A DNA stretch of 64,000 nt from Alcaligenaceae bacterium (lineage in GTDB: Bacteria; Pseudomonadota; Gammaproteobacteria; Burkholderiales; Burkholderiaceae_B): the NCBI GenBank assembly GCA_013416455.1, contig JACCES010000001.1:248001-312000 (forward strand), read 5' to 3'. Under the pieces are notes generated by a model. It did not search any database. It saw only the letters and a list, made by a program, of their open reading frames with translations, and had not been told where the DNA came from. Both the position numbers and the translations under genes were made by a program. Within the stretch, counting starts at the first letter, position 1, and each line of letters starts with the position of its first letter. This document shows positions 8,273 through 17,538 of this stretch, in pieces.

Positions 8273-9928
8273 CTATCGAGTCATTTGAGTGCGACGGAAG
8301 GAGAAATCGGTTTCCTCGCTCGTGATGATTTCCAGCAGCGCGGCTTTCCCTTCCCTGTTCTGTTCCCGGGCGCGTTCGAAGGCCGGCCCGATCTGGGCCG
8401 GATCTTCGACCCGCTCGCTCCAGCCGCCCAGATCGCGCCCCAGGTTGGCATAGTTGCCGCCGATGTCGCGGGTGCGATGCAGGGAGTGGGAGAGTTCCAT
8501 GTGCGCTTTTTCGATAGCCATGGTGGAGTTGTTCAGGACGACCGTGCAGATGGGGGCGCCGGTGCGCACGGAGGTTTCGAAATCCAGGCCAGTCATGCCG
8601 AAGGCGGCGTCGCCCATGAAATTGACGCAGAATTTCTCGGGGGCGGCGTGCTTGGCGCCGATGGTCAGCCCCATCCCTGTGCCCAGCGCATGGGATTTCC
8701 CCCAGCCGATATAGCTGTGGGGCAGGGTGGCTTCGTAGAACGGCAGGATCTGGTCGCGCGGGCTGCCGGAGTCGTGCGTGACGATGGCTTCGTCGGCGGA
8801 TATGACGCGCGAGAATTCACGGATGACGTGATAGGGGGTGATCGGCTTTTCAGTGCTGTCCAGCTTGTGCGCCCATTGCTGGAGCCAATCCGTCTTCAGG
8901 GTACGGATCCGTTCCCGGATGCCCGTCTGGCGAGGCTTGGCGCCCAGGCGGTCGCGGACGGCTTCGATAAGCTGGCGCAGGATCAGTTCGCAGTCGCCGA
9001 GAATGCCGATTTCCGTTTCGTATCCCTTGTTCAGGTCGCGTGCGTCGTTGGTCGCATGGATGATGCGCTTTTCGTTCACGCCGAATACCCGGGTCACCAG
9101 GAAATGGCGCGTCAGGCTGGTGCCGATTGCAAACATCACATCGGACTCGTCGATGACCTGCTTGCCGTGGCCGGTCTGGACCATGCCCGCGGTGCCGAGG
9201 GCGAGCGGATGGTTTTCGGGGAAGGCGCTTTTGCCTTCGACGGTCGTGAACACGGGAATATCGGCCAGCTCGGCCAGTTCCAGCAGGGCGGCGGTGGCAT
9301 CCGCGTAGAGCACGCCCTGGCCCGCCTGTATGACCGGGCGCTTGGCCGACAGCAGCATGGCGGCCGCTTCATCGATGTCCCTGGTGTCACCCGCGGACTT
9401 CGTTTGGCGCACCGGGCGGTAACTATCGGGCGAGTAGTCGAATTCCTGGCCGACCATGTCGAATGGCAGTTCGATCAGGGCCGGGCCGACCCGGCCATTG
9501 CGCAGCTGATTGATTGCCCGGCGCATGACATTGGGCGTTTCTTCTGCAAGAAGCAGTTCCTCGGCCGAACGCGTCACGCTTTCCATGGCCCGCGTCGAAC
9601 GGAAGGAGGGCTGTACCTGGGAAATTTCCCTGCGGTGCCCCAGAGGCAGCAACAGGACGGGAGAGGAGTCGGAATAGGCGGAGGCGATCCCCGAGAATGC
9701 GTTTTCGGCTCCCGGGCCGTACTGCATGGCGAAAACCCCGAACGGCTTGCCGCGATTGATGCGGGCATAGCCGTTCGCCATGTCGACGCCCACCCGTTCC
9801 TGCCGGCAAAGCACGGGCTTCATTCCGGCTTTGACCAGAGCTTCGATGACGGGTGTCGTCGGATAGCCGAAGAAAGTGTTCAGGCCTTCCTTCTTGAGGA
9901 TATCGGCTATGGCATCCATGACTAACAT
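8273..9928 (-). CDS. Thiamine-diphosphate-dependent enzyme (acetolactate synthase-like)
   Basis: A 551-residue enzyme with the three-domain layout of the pyruvate-decarboxylase/acetolactate-synthase superfamily. The N-terminal pyrimidine-binding domain holds the conserved catalytic glutamate (E44, CRQERVG). The central domain follows (ARDLNKGYETEIG). The C-terminal pyrophosphate domain carries the ThDP motif GDAAFG (439-444) to NN (466-467). It differs from true acetolactate synthases in the N-terminal GYPTTP loop, so the decarboxylation or ligation substrate is unknown. An AAGGA ribosome site supports the ATG at 9928. It leads the Bug/MFS unit and is divergent from a LysR gene sharing an operator-like palindrome. 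Confidence 0.88.
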   Translation of the reverse strand: MLVMDAIADILKKEGLNTFFGYPTTPVIEALVKAGMKPVLCRQERVGVDMANGYARINRGKPFGVFAMQYGPGAENAFSGIASAYSDSSPVLLLPLGHRREISQVQPSFRSTRAMESVTRSAEELLLAEETPNVMRRAINQLRNGRVGPALIELPFDMVGQEFDYSPDSYRPVRQTKSAGDTRDIDEAAAMLLSAKRPVIQAGQGVLYADATAALLELAELADIPVFTTVEGKSAFPENHPLALGTAGMVQTGHGKQVIDESDVMFAIGTSLTRHFLVTRVFGVNEKRIIHATNDARDLNKGYETEIGILGDCELILRQLIEAVRDRLGAKPRQTGIRERIRTLKTDWLQQWAHKLDSTEKPITPYHVIREFSRVISADEAIVTHDSGSPRDQILPFYEATLPHSYIGWGKSHALGTGMGLTIGAKHAAPEKFCVNFMGDAAFGMTGLDFETSVRTGAPICTVVLNNSTMAIEKAHMELSHSLHRTRDIGGNYANLGRDLGGWSERVEDPAQIGPAFERAREQNREGKAALLEIITSEETDFSFRRTQMTR

Positions 9929-10074
9929 AAGTTGATCCTTGTTCTCAATTCAGAGGGTGTGGTCGGGAAGGCCTTCGATGATCGTTGAAGGCTGTCCTGT
10001 AGACGCTTGACGGGAATTTGGCGGCAGGTCGCCAGACATCGCCAGATATAATAGGAATCGCCTGCTCCGTGGTC

Positions 10075-10093
10075 CAATCCAAAGTTTGGATTG
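10075..10093. promoter_or_regulatory. LysR-type operator between divergent genes
   Basis: CAATCCAAA-G-TTTGGATTG is a perfect 19-base palindrome with a T-N11-A core (10078-10090), the classic LysR-regulator motif. It lies 17 bases before the LysR start (10110) and about 147 bases before the divergent ThDP-enzyme gene. Both autoregulation and control of the divergent unit fit. Confidence 0.72.
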
Positions 10094-10109
10094 CCTGATA
10101 CAAGTATTG

Positions 10110-11021
10110 ATGCCGATCCCGTTCGATATCCACCAATTGCAGTGTTTCATTGCCGTAGCGGAAGAGCTGCACTTTGGTCGCGCGGCGCAGCGCATGCATC
10201 TCACGCAGCCGCCGCTGAGCCGCCAGATCAAGCTGCTGGAAGCCCGCCTGGACGTGCAGCTGTTCGAACGCAGCGGCCGCGAAGTCCGCCTGACGGCGGC
10301 CGGGGCCGCCTTCCTGGGCGGGGCCCGCGAAGTCATTCAGGCCGCCCGCACGTCGACGGCGCTGGCCCGCGATGCGGCGAACAGGCCCCAGGAACGGCTG
10401 TCCCTGGGGTTCACGCCCGTTGCCGCATACGAGGCCCTGCCCGGCCTGCTGCGTGGTTTCAACGAGGACCTTCCCCTGGCCGAGCTTGCGCTCAATGAAC
10501 TCATGACGCTTGCGCAGCTGGATGCCCTCGTCAGGAATGATATCGATGCCGCCTTGCTGCGTCCATCCATCAATCTGTTCCATTTCGACAGCATGCGCGT
10601 CAATGTCGACAGTCTGGTTGCCGTCCTGCCCGGGAATCATGCGCTGACGAAGAAGAAAGAATTGCGCTTGTCCGATTTCGAGAATCAGCCATACATCGGC
10701 CACGATCCCGTCAGGGCAAAGTATCTGGCGGACATCACGGGACAGGGTTTCCGTGCAGCCAATGTATCGCCACGGACGGTGCTTTGCTGCACTGAACCGC
10801 AAACCATGCTCGCAATGGTCGGGGCCGGGCTGGGGCTGGCCATCGTCGCCGGGCAGGTGGGGCGCTATACCAGCAACCCCCTGGTGGAATTCCGGCCGTT
10901 CAGGGCCGAGACCCTGCCCGCCATTGAAATATGGATGGTATGGAGAAAGGGCAACCGCAATCCCACGGTCGAATGGCTGATCCGGTCGGCGGAACAGTTC
11001 GTGGCTGAGCTGGGAATTTGA
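10110..11021 (+). CDS. LysR-family transcriptional regulator
   Basis: A 303-residue LysR regulator of the CatM/BenM-like branch. The DNA-binding domain runs through FDIHQLQCFIAVAEELHFGRAAQRMHLTQPPLSRQIKLLEARL, and an effector-binding domain follows. The ATG at 10110 is preferred over an in-frame TTG at 10086, which lies inside the palindromic operator. It is divergent from the ThDP enzyme/Bug/MFS unit and is the natural candidate for its regulator. Confidence 0.92.
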   Translation: MPIPFDIHQLQCFIAVAEELHFGRAAQRMHLTQPPLSRQIKLLEARLDVQLFERSGREVRLTAAGAAFLGGAREVIQAARTSTALARDAANRPQERLSLGFTPVAAYEALPGLLRGFNEDLPLAELALNELMTLAQLDALVRNDIDAALLRPSINLFHFDSMRVNVDSLVAVLPGNHALTKKKELRLSDFENQPYIGHDPVRAKYLADITGQGFRAANVSPRTVLCCTEPQTMLAMVGAGLGLAIVAGQVGRYTSNPLVEFRPFRAETLPAIEIWMVWRKGNRNPTVEWLIRSAEQFVAELGI

Positions 11022-11060
11022 CCACTGCCCTTTCCCGAAGGGTGCCGCCGCCCCCGGCCT

Positions 11061-11732
11061 TCAGGCGGAATCGGCCGGGTCCAGATTCAGATGCGCCCGC
11101 ATGAGCGCCGCCGTTTCCCGCGATTGCACGTCGTCCCGCCGCTCCAGTGCGGCGACGACGCCCAGCCGGTCCTCGTGGGATTTGTCCTGGTTGAGCTTGA
11201 ATTTTCCTTCCAGGCCCGCGATGGGAATGCGCAGGGCGAAAATGGCCTTCATGCGGGACCGGATCAGTTCCTCCGGCATGGCGCCGAATTTCCAGGCGCC
11301 TCCAAGGGGCGTGTCGTAGGTCATGACGGTTTTCCGCAGGACGGCCAGGATGTCGGCGGGTTCTTCGATCAGGGTGGGCTGGCCCCGGGCGTGGATGGCG
11401 GCGTAGTTCCAGGTGGGGAAGGTAAGCTGGTTTACATACCAGCTGGGCGAAACGAAAGCATGCGGCCCCTGGAAAATGACCAGGGCCGGCGCGCCGGCCT
11501 TCAAGTCCTGATACTGCGGGTTGGCGCGGGCCAGATGGGTGATCAGCACGCCCAGCGCCGGTTCTTGCGTGGGCGGCTGGCCGGCGCCGCCGCCGGTTTC
11601 CAGCAGAAAAGGCAGGTGAGTGGCCTGCACGCCGTTTTCGCCGTGCGTGATGAGGGTGGCGAAACTCCATTGGCGCATATGCGCGTGCAGAGTATCCAGG
11701 TCGTCTTCGACATAGGGTTTGGGGGTGTACAT
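11061..11732 (-). CDS. paiB: PaiB-family FMN-binding negative regulator
   Basis: A 223-residue protein beginning MYTPKPYVEDDLDTLHAHMRQWSFATLITHG, the characteristic PaiB start, followed by the FMN split-barrel fold with FVSPSWYVNQLTFPTWNYAAIHARG. Family members are described as negative transcriptional regulators in Bacillus, though many may be FMN-dependent enzymes. The start at 11732 has a GAGG site; longer versions lack family support. It lies 46 bases after an esterase gene on the same strand and probably forms an operon with it. Confidence 0.9.
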   Translation of the reverse strand: MYTPKPYVEDDLDTLHAHMRQWSFATLITHGENGVQATHLPFLLETGGGAGQPPTQEPALGVLITHLARANPQYQDLKAGAPALVIFQGPHAFVSPSWYVNQLTFPTWNYAAIHARGQPTLIEEPADILAVLRKTVMTYDTPLGGAWKFGAMPEELIRSRMKAIFALRIPIAGLEGKFKLNQDKSHEDRLGVVAALERRDDVQSRETAALMRAHLNLDPADSA

Positions 11733-11778
11733 GGCTGAGCCTCGGCTTGAATCGGGTAGACGGTCGGACGGGCCGGCT

Positions 11779-12753
11779 TTACGCCCGGCACCGGGTCCGG
11801 ATCCATTGGCAGGTGTCTTCGAATGCCTGTACCGCGACATCCGCGATCGACACCGCTTCCAGAAAGCTGTGGATGGTGCCGGGATATACCGTCGCCGCCG
11901 TATCGACTCCCGATGCGCGCAGCTTCGCGGCGACTTCCATGCTGTCGTCGTGCAGGGGGTCGCATTCGGTGATCGCCATGAAAGCCGGGGGCAGGCCGCG
12001 CAGATCGGCGTCCACCAGGTTCACCAGGGGATGGGTCAGTTCTTCGGGCCGGCTGAGGTAAGTGCGATAGAACCACACCATCATGTGCAGGGACAGGCCG
12101 TATTCGCCGCCACCGTAGCGCACCATGGAGTCCCGGTAGACGTCCGTGCTGAAGGCGCCGTAGTTGAGAATCATCCCCGACAGGGGCGCCTGCCCCTTGT
12201 CGCGTCTCAGGATACAGGTGCCCAATGAAAGATTGGCGCCGGCGGAATCGCCGCCGATGAAGAGCTGCTCTGGATTCACGCCGAGTTCGGCGCCGTGCCG
12301 GCCGACCCAGTCCACGACATCCGCGCATTCTTCGAGCGGGCGTGGAAACCGGCAGTCGGGAGCGCGTGTGTAATCGATTCCGATGACAGTGATGCCGGCG
12401 CGCCCGGCATATTCGCGCATGACCCTGTCGTGCGTGTCCAGGCTGAAAAGCACGAAGCCGCCGCCGTGGATGTAGAACAGCGCGCCGTCCAGGCGCCGCT
12501 CGCGGGGATGATGGACCCGGATGCGGACAGCGCCATGCCGGGTGGGGACCTCGCGTTCTTCCGTGCGCGCCATTTCGGGGCCGCCTTGCGCCCAGGGTTC
12601 GCGGATCAGCTCACAATGCTGTCTTGCTTCGGCGATGGTCACTTTGTCGCGTCGCGGGTAGCGCAGAGTGCTTTCCGTCATGCGCTGCAAGAATGTTTCG
12701 ATCTGAGGGTCCAGCTTTGCAAAATGACCGGGATGGGATTCGATGGGATTCAT
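11779..12753 (-). CDS. Alpha/beta hydrolase of the hormone-sensitive-lipase family
   Basis: A 324-residue esterase. The HGGGF oxyanion-hole motif is at 96-100 and the nucleophile elbow GDSAG is at 168-172, with serine 170. The likely acid is D265 (ITECDPLHDD) and the base is H295 (GTIHSFL). All elements of the HSL/GDSAG subfamily are present and the protein should be an active cytoplasmic esterase on short acyl or carboxylic esters. The ATG at 12753 is chosen over an in-frame TTG six codons upstream. It is followed by paiB and is divergent from the MocR gene. Confidence 0.92.
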   Translation of the reverse strand: MNPIESHPGHFAKLDPQIETFLQRMTESTLRYPRRDKVTIAEARQHCELIREPWAQGGPEMARTEEREVPTRHGAVRIRVHHPRERRLDGALFYIHGGGFVLFSLDTHDRVMREYAGRAGITVIGIDYTRAPDCRFPRPLEECADVVDWVGRHGAELGVNPEQLFIGGDSAGANLSLGTCILRRDKGQAPLSGMILNYGAFSTDVYRDSMVRYGGGEYGLSLHMMVWFYRTYLSRPEELTHPLVNLVDADLRGLPPAFMAITECDPLHDDSMEVAAKLRASGVDTAATVYPGTIHSFLEAVSIADVAVQAFEDTCQWIRTRCRA

Positions 12754-12923
12754 GATGGCGTATCCGTGCAAGGGGTCGACGCGCCGCTGATCGGCGTTTC
12801 CAGATCGGATATTATGTCCGATGTGGTGTGGTCAAAAGTCCCAGTTTCGTAATCCTTGATGGTGCCACATGGCAGCTGGCGCCAAAGGCTCTCCTCGGTT
12901 TCTTCTTGCATCGCCGGTGCCTC

Positions 12924-14414
12924 ATGTTGCTATCCGACTATTTGCGTCAGCATCTCGACCACGACCGGAAATCGCCGCACGGCCCGTTGAACCGGCAGAT
13001 CTACAACCTGCTGCGCCAGGCCATTCTGCAGTCCCGCTGGCCAACGAATACGCGCCTGCAGTCTTCTCGCGTGCTGGCCGATGAACTCGGCCTGTCGCGC
13101 AATACCGTGCTTCACGCGTTCGAGCAGTTGATCGCCGAGGGCTACCTGGTGAGCCGCCGCCGCAGCGGCACCTATATTTCCGAGGCGGTGCCGGGCCGGC
13201 TTCCCGAACGGGCCGGCGTGCCGCGCGCCGCCGGCCGGCACACCGGCCCCGGCCTGTCGCAGCGCGGCTTGCGGGTGCTGCGGGATGCGGCCATCGTGGG
13301 CAATCCGGCCGGCGCCTTTGCGCTGGGGATGTCGGACGTCGAAGGCTTCCCGCATGCGGCCTGGGCCCGCCTGATCGGCCGCCATTGGCGCCATGCCGCG
13401 CCCGGCATGCTCAATTACGCGCACAGCGGCGGCTATCTCCCCCTGCGCCAGGCGCTGGCGCAGCATCTGCGCATTTCGCGGTCCATTGTTTGCGAGCCCG
13501 AGCAGATCATCATCACCAGCAGCATTCAGCAATCCGTCGCGCTGGTCAGCCAGATGCTGGCGGATGCGGGGGACGCCGTCTGGGTGGAGGAGCCCGGCTA
13601 TCGCCCCGCCCGCAGCCTGCTGCGCGCCAATGGCCTGCGGCTGGTGCCGGTGCCGGTCGACGAGGAAGGCATCGCCCCGCGGGGCGGGCTGCTGAGGCAT
13701 CCCCCCAGGCTGATGTATGTGACGCCTTCCCACCAGTTTCCTCTGGGCACGGTGATGAGCCTGGCCCGGCGCCGCATGTTGCTGGAATACGCCCATCGGC
13801 ACGGCGTCTGGATCCTGGAGGACGACTACGACAGCGAGTTCCGTTTCGAAGGGCGGGTGCTGGCATCCGTTCAGGGGCTGGACGACCAGGGGCGGGTGAT
13901 TTACATGGGCTCCTTGTCCAAAACGCTTTTCCCCGGCATCCGTACCGGCTATGCGATATTGCCCGGGGCATTGGCGCGGCAGTGCGCGGACGGTTTCGCG
14001 GAACTGTTCCGCGATGGCCAACTGGTGCAGCAGGCGGCCCTGGCGGATTTCATCTCGCAGGGGCTGTATGCGGCGCATATCCGGCGCGTGCGCCAGCGCT
14101 ACGCCCGCAAGCAGACCGTGTTGCGCGCCGCCATCGCGAAGCGCTTCGGCACATGGGCGGCATCCACGCACGAGGCGGGCCTGCATCTGGTGCTGCATCT
14201 GCCCGCCGGCGCTCCGCCCGGGGCGGATGTTGCGATCGTCCGGGAAAGCCAGAGGCGGGGGGTGGTGACACGCGCCCTGTCCTTGCATTATCAGGACAGA
14301 AAGTCGGCTCCTCAGGGCCTGTTGCTGGGTTATGCGGGCGTGCCGGAACACGAAATCGCGCCCGCTTTCGACCGGCTCGCCGATGTCGTCGAACAGGAGC
14401 TTCACAGGCGTTAG
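12924..14414 (+). CDS. MocR-family (GntR helix-turn-helix plus aminotransferase) regulator
   Basis: A 496-residue fusion. A GntR-type winged helix occupies about residues 15-85 (LNRQIYNLLRQAILQSRWPTNTRLQSSRVLADELGLSRNT). A fold-type I aminotransferase domain follows, with the PLP-lysine motif MGSLSKTLFPGIRTGY and the aspartate region ILEDDYDSEFRF. PdxR and TauR-type members use PLP as effector. The ATG at 12924 is selected because it starts just before the winged helix; an upstream GTG at 12828 adds 32 residues with no family match. It is divergent from the esterase/paiB pair and could control it. Confidence 0.9.
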   Translation: MLLSDYLRQHLDHDRKSPHGPLNRQIYNLLRQAILQSRWPTNTRLQSSRVLADELGLSRNTVLHAFEQLIAEGYLVSRRRSGTYISEAVPGRLPERAGVPRAAGRHTGPGLSQRGLRVLRDAAIVGNPAGAFALGMSDVEGFPHAAWARLIGRHWRHAAPGMLNYAHSGGYLPLRQALAQHLRISRSIVCEPEQIIITSSIQQSVALVSQMLADAGDAVWVEEPGYRPARSLLRANGLRLVPVPVDEEGIAPRGGLLRHPPRLMYVTPSHQFPLGTVMSLARRRMLLEYAHRHGVWILEDDYDSEFRFEGRVLASVQGLDDQGRVIYMGSLSKTLFPGIRTGYAILPGALARQCADGFAELFRDGQLVQQAALADFISQGLYAAHIRRVRQRYARKQTVLRAAIAKRFGTWAASTHEAGLHLVLHLPAGAPPGADVAIVRESQRRGVVTRALSLHYQDRKSAPQGLLLGYAGVPEHEIAPAFDRLADVVEQELHRR

Positions 14415-14488
14415 TGTCAACAGGCCCCAGCGCACTGCGCCCGTCATGTTCCGGAACGGCCGGGCCGTCCATCAGGAGGACAAGAGGT

Positions 14489-15400
14489 ATGAAGCTTCCC
14501 TTTGACCTGCAGCAGCTTCAGTGTTTCGTGGCACTGGCGGAGACCCTGCATTTCGGCCAGGCGGCCCGCCGTCTGCACATGACGCAATCCCCCTTGAGCC
14601 GGCAGATCGCGCTGCTGGAAGAACGGATGCAGGTCAATCTGTTCATTCGCCATAATCGTGCGGTTTCGCTGACGCCCGCCGGGACGTTTCTGCTGCATGA
14701 GGCGCGGGCCATACTTCAGCGGGCGAAAGAAGTCGTCGCCCAGACCCAGCTGGCGGCGTGCGGGGAACAGGGCACGCTCGTCATCGGCTTCACGTCTTCC
14801 GCGTCGTTCGAACTGCTGCCCCGGCTGGTGCAGCACCACCGCCAGAAGTATCCCGGTGTCAACTTTGTATTCAAGGAACTATTGATCGAAGAGCAGCTGC
14901 GCATGCTGGATGAAGCCGCGCTGGACGTGGCACTGGTGCGCCCGCCGGTGGATCCGCGGCATTTCGAATCGCAATTGCTCATGCGGGACCGCTGGGCGCT
15001 CGCCATGCCGGCCCTCCATCCGCTCAGCGCCCTGCAACAAGTGCCATTGCGCTATCTCGATGGCGTCTCGATGATTGCCTGGTCCCCTCATTCCCGCTAT
15101 TTCCATGCGATGCTGGACCGGCTTTATGAACTGTATGGTGTGTCCCCCCGAAATATCGTTTCGATGTTGCAGATCACGGCGATGCTGGGGATGGTGCGCC
15201 GGGGCGTGGGGCTGGCTGTCGTGCCCTATGCCGCGAAGTCGCATGCCGGGGAAGGCCTGGCCATCCGCCCGCTGCTGATCGATCACAAGTGGACGGACGA
15301 GCTTGCGCTATTGACGGTGCTGGCCTGGCGCCGCGGCGAACACGATTCAACCGTTCACCGGTTCGTGGCGACCGCCAGGGAATGCACCGCGTCGTTCTGA
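14489..15400 (+). CDS. LysR-family transcriptional regulator
   Basis: A 303-residue LysR regulator beginning MKLPFDLQQLQCFVALAETLHFGQAARRLHMTQSPLSRQ, close in type to the regulator at 10110. An AGGAGGACAAGAGGT ribosome region precedes the ATG. The frame stays open far upstream, overlapping the MocR gene in another reading frame, but that extension is not protein-like. The gene converges on the HpcH-aldolase gene with a single base between stop codons, so the Bug/aldolase pair is a plausible target. Confidence 0.92.
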   Translation: MKLPFDLQQLQCFVALAETLHFGQAARRLHMTQSPLSRQIALLEERMQVNLFIRHNRAVSLTPAGTFLLHEARAILQRAKEVVAQTQLAACGEQGTLVIGFTSSASFELLPRLVQHHRQKYPGVNFVFKELLIEEQLRMLDEAALDVALVRPPVDPRHFESQLLMRDRWALAMPALHPLSALQQVPLRYLDGVSMIAWSPHSRYFHAMLDRLYELYGVSPRNIVSMLQITAMLGMVRRGVGLAVVPYAAKSHAGEGLAIRPLLIDHKWTDELALLTVLAWRRGEHDSTVHRFVATARECTASF

Positions 15401-15401
15401 G

Positions 15402-16187
15402 CTACGTGGCTTCGCTCGTTTCCCGGGCGGCCCGAGGGTGGAGCCGGACGCTCGACAATTGCTGATTCATGCCCAGCAGGAACAGACGCAGGTCGTTTTG
15501 CAGGGTGGCGATTTCGAAGCCCGCATCCAGCATCTCGATCACCATCCGGGGCGAACCGCAGGCAATGCCGCAGATTTTCCCCGCTGCCTTGGTACGGGCG
15601 AGAATATGGTCGATATGCCGTTGCACCGCCTCGCAGGGGATGGATTGAGCCGGATGGCCGAATGCCAGCGCCAGGTCATTGGGGCCGATATAAACGCCGG
15701 AAATGCCGGGTACGGACAGGATCTCGTCGACGTTGCGCAGCCCGGCTTCGGTTTCTATCATGGGAAGCACCACGACGCTTTCATTCGCGACGTTCACATA
15801 ATCATCGCCAAAGCTGATCATCGCGCGGTGCGGCCCGAACGAGCGGCTTCCGGCGGGGGGGTAGAGGCAATGGCGGGCCAGTTGCTCAGCCTGGGACCGG
15901 TCATCGATCATCGGGCAGATGATGCCGTGGAACCCCGCGTCGAGCGCCTTCATGATAAGGCCGGGCTCATTCCAGGGCGTGCGGCAAAGCGTCGGTATCC
16001 CCCGGCCATCGATGGCCTGCAGGACGCGCAGCGCCTCTGAAAAATCCTGAACGCCGTGCTGCAGATCGACCGTAAGCGCGTCGAACCCCGCCGTGGCCAT
16101 GGCCTCGCCGAGCAGCGGCGAGCCTGTGGAGCACCAGCCCATCACCAGGCCGCCGGGCCGGCGGCACATTGAAAGCAAGTCAAGCAT
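15402..16187 (-). CDS. HpcH/HpaI-family class II aldolase
   Basis: A 261-residue metal-dependent aldolase of the 2,4-dihydroxyhept-2-enedioate/4-hydroxy-2-oxovalerate class. The metal and substrate residues are seen in DLQHG (41-45), CRTPWNEPGLIMKALDAGFHGIICPMID, MIETEAGLRNVDE and YIGPNDLALAFG. The expected product is pyruvate, or a related oxo acid, plus an aldehyde. The start at 16187 follows a GGGAA stretch. It is 14 bases downstream of a Bug gene and forms a two-gene transcription unit with it. Confidence 0.92.
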   Translation of the reverse strand: MLDLLSMCRRPGGLVMGWCSTGSPLLGEAMATAGFDALTVDLQHGVQDFSEALRVLQAIDGRGIPTLCRTPWNEPGLIMKALDAGFHGIICPMIDDRSQAEQLARHCLYPPAGSRSFGPHRAMISFGDDYVNVANESVVVLPMIETEAGLRNVDEILSVPGISGVYIGPNDLALAFGHPAQSIPCEAVQRHIDHILARTKAAGKICGIACGSPRMVIEMLDAGFEIATLQNDLRLFLLGMNQQLSSVRLHPRAARETSEAT

Positions 16188-16201
16188 GTCGTGTGTTCCC
16201 G

Positions 16202-17290
16202 CTATTGGGGTTGAATGCCGGCCGCTGTGGTCACCTGGCGCCACAGGTCGGTATTGTCCTGTATTTCTTTGGCGAACTCCGAGGCTGTGCTGCCCTTCGC
16301 ATCGAGTCCGGCCGCCCGCATTTCCTGTTTCATTTGAGGTGTCGTCATGACGGCGATGACAGCCTGTTCCAGTACATTGACGATGTCCGCGGGGGTGTCC
16401 TTGGGGGCCCACAGCCCTTGCCAGCTTTCAATGCCGAATCCTGGGTAGCCCTGCTCGGCAACAGTGGGCACGTCGGGGAATTCGGGAGTGCGGCCGGGGC
16501 CGAAAACCGCCAATACCCTGGCATTGCCGGCCTGCACCTGCCCCAGCGCCAGGGCCGGCCCTTCCATGGTGGCGTGAATGCGGCCACCGATGATGTCGGC
16601 CCAGGCGGCGGGCGTGCTTTGATAAAGTATGGGTTCGAGCTTCATGCCGGTGACCTGGTTCAGGTGTTCGAATATCAGGGTCGTCGCACCGGAAGGCGAA
16701 CCATAGAACACTTCCCCCGGCCTGGCCTTCGCCAGGTCCACGAGGTCTTTCAGCGTGCCGCCGGGTATGGTGTTGGAGCCCACCAGTACATTGTTGCTGG
16801 ACGCAACCAGTGAGACGGGCTTGAAGTCATGGACGGGATCGAGTTTGAATCCCTTCATCAGGAAGGGGGCGGCGACGAAGCCGCCGGTGGAAAACATGAG
16901 GGTGTAGCCGTCCGGCCTGGACCGCATGACGTAGTCGGCGCCGATGGATTGGCCCCCTCCCGGCTTGTTCTGCACCACCACCGGCACTTTGAGGTGCTCG
17001 CCCAATCGCTGCGCAAGAATGCGTGCGGAAGTATCCGCCACTCCGCCGGCGCCGATGGGGACGATCAGGTTGATGGCGCGATCGGGATAGGGCTGGCTTG
17101 TACTGCCATGCGCGCTGATCGGCAGGATGAGCGAGGCGGCCATTGAAAGCCCCATCGCCGTTTGCTTGAGCAGCCATGAACGACCGCGCGCCGGCGCGCG
17201 GGGGGCCCCTTCTTGGCGCAAACAGGCGGCGAAGTGGATGGCGCCCCGGCCGGCGGGCCGGAGTTCTTCACGGGTGGGCATCATGTTCAT
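16202..17290 (-). CDS. Bug/TctC-family substrate-binding protein with repeat-derived N-terminal extension
   Basis: A 362-residue Bug protein, longer than usual at the N terminus. The mature domain starts YPDRAINLIVPIGAGGVADTSARILAQRL and holds the family ligand loops (NKPGGGQSIGADYVMRSRPDG). The probable signal is the hydrophobic stretch SWLLKQTAMGLSMAASLILPISAHG. Before it comes a basic leader of about 35 residues after a GGGAG ribosome site and ATG at 17290. Part of this leader (17244-17271) matches the dispersed hairpin repeat found between other genes. It leads the HpcH-aldolase gene. Confidence 0.88.
   Translation of the reverse strand: MNMMPTREELRPAGRGAIHFAACLRQEGAPRAPARGRSWLLKQTAMGLSMAASLILPISAHGSTSQPYPDRAINLIVPIGAGGVADTSARILAQRLGEHLKVPVVVQNKPGGGQSIGADYVMRSRPDGYTLMFSTGGFVAAPFLMKGFKLDPVHDFKPVSLVASSNNVLVGSNTIPGGTLKDLVDLAKARPGEVFYGSPSGATTLIFEHLNQVTGMKLEPILYQSTPAAWADIIGGRIHATMEGPALALGQVQAGNARVLAVFGPGRTPEFPDVPTVAEQGYPGFGIESWQGLWAPKDTPADIVNVLEQAVIAVMTTPQMKQEMRAAGLDAKGSTASEFAKEIQDNTDLWRQVTTAAGIQPQ
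17244..17271. repeat. Fragment of dispersed hairpin repeat inside a gene start
   Basis: The arrangement is CCCCGGC, six bases, GCCGGAG, then TTCTTCAC. The repeat at 46270-46297 has CTCCGGC, six bases, GCCGGAG and TTCTTCAC. An 18-base exact match (CGGGCCGGAGTTCTTCAC) is shared. Here it is read in frame on the minus strand and gives the REELRPAGRG part of the Bug leader. Confidence 0.6.
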
Positions 17291-17538
17291 ATGTCTCCCT
17301 GTATGGCCATGAGCTGCCAATCTGATTTGGTTCTCGTATGCACTGCGCGGACCATTGTAGGAATCGCCTTGTGACGGCGTCCAACTCAAAAAAGGATAGG
17401 ATTGAGCCAGTTATTGGGTCTTCCGGATAAAGGCGATGCCGTGGTTGGCGGGCCGGAATTCATCACAGGAGGCATGATGGTGTATTCGCTGTTTGCACTG
17501 ATCGTTGATCGCCGGCCGGCGGATGCGGGGTTGAAGCC

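Noticed and set aside
8285-9925. A 546-codon plus-strand frame across the ThDP enzyme gene
   Set aside because: High GC content keeps the antisense frame open. The minus-strand frame has the ThDP motifs and a ribosome site.
12930-14447. A 505-codon minus-strand frame opposite the MocR gene
   Set aside because: Proline- and arginine-rich translation with no domains; the MocR frame is clear.
13385-14488. Upstream extension of the LysR frame at 14489
   Set aside because: It overlaps the MocR gene in a different frame. A strong ribosome site and the family start support 14489.
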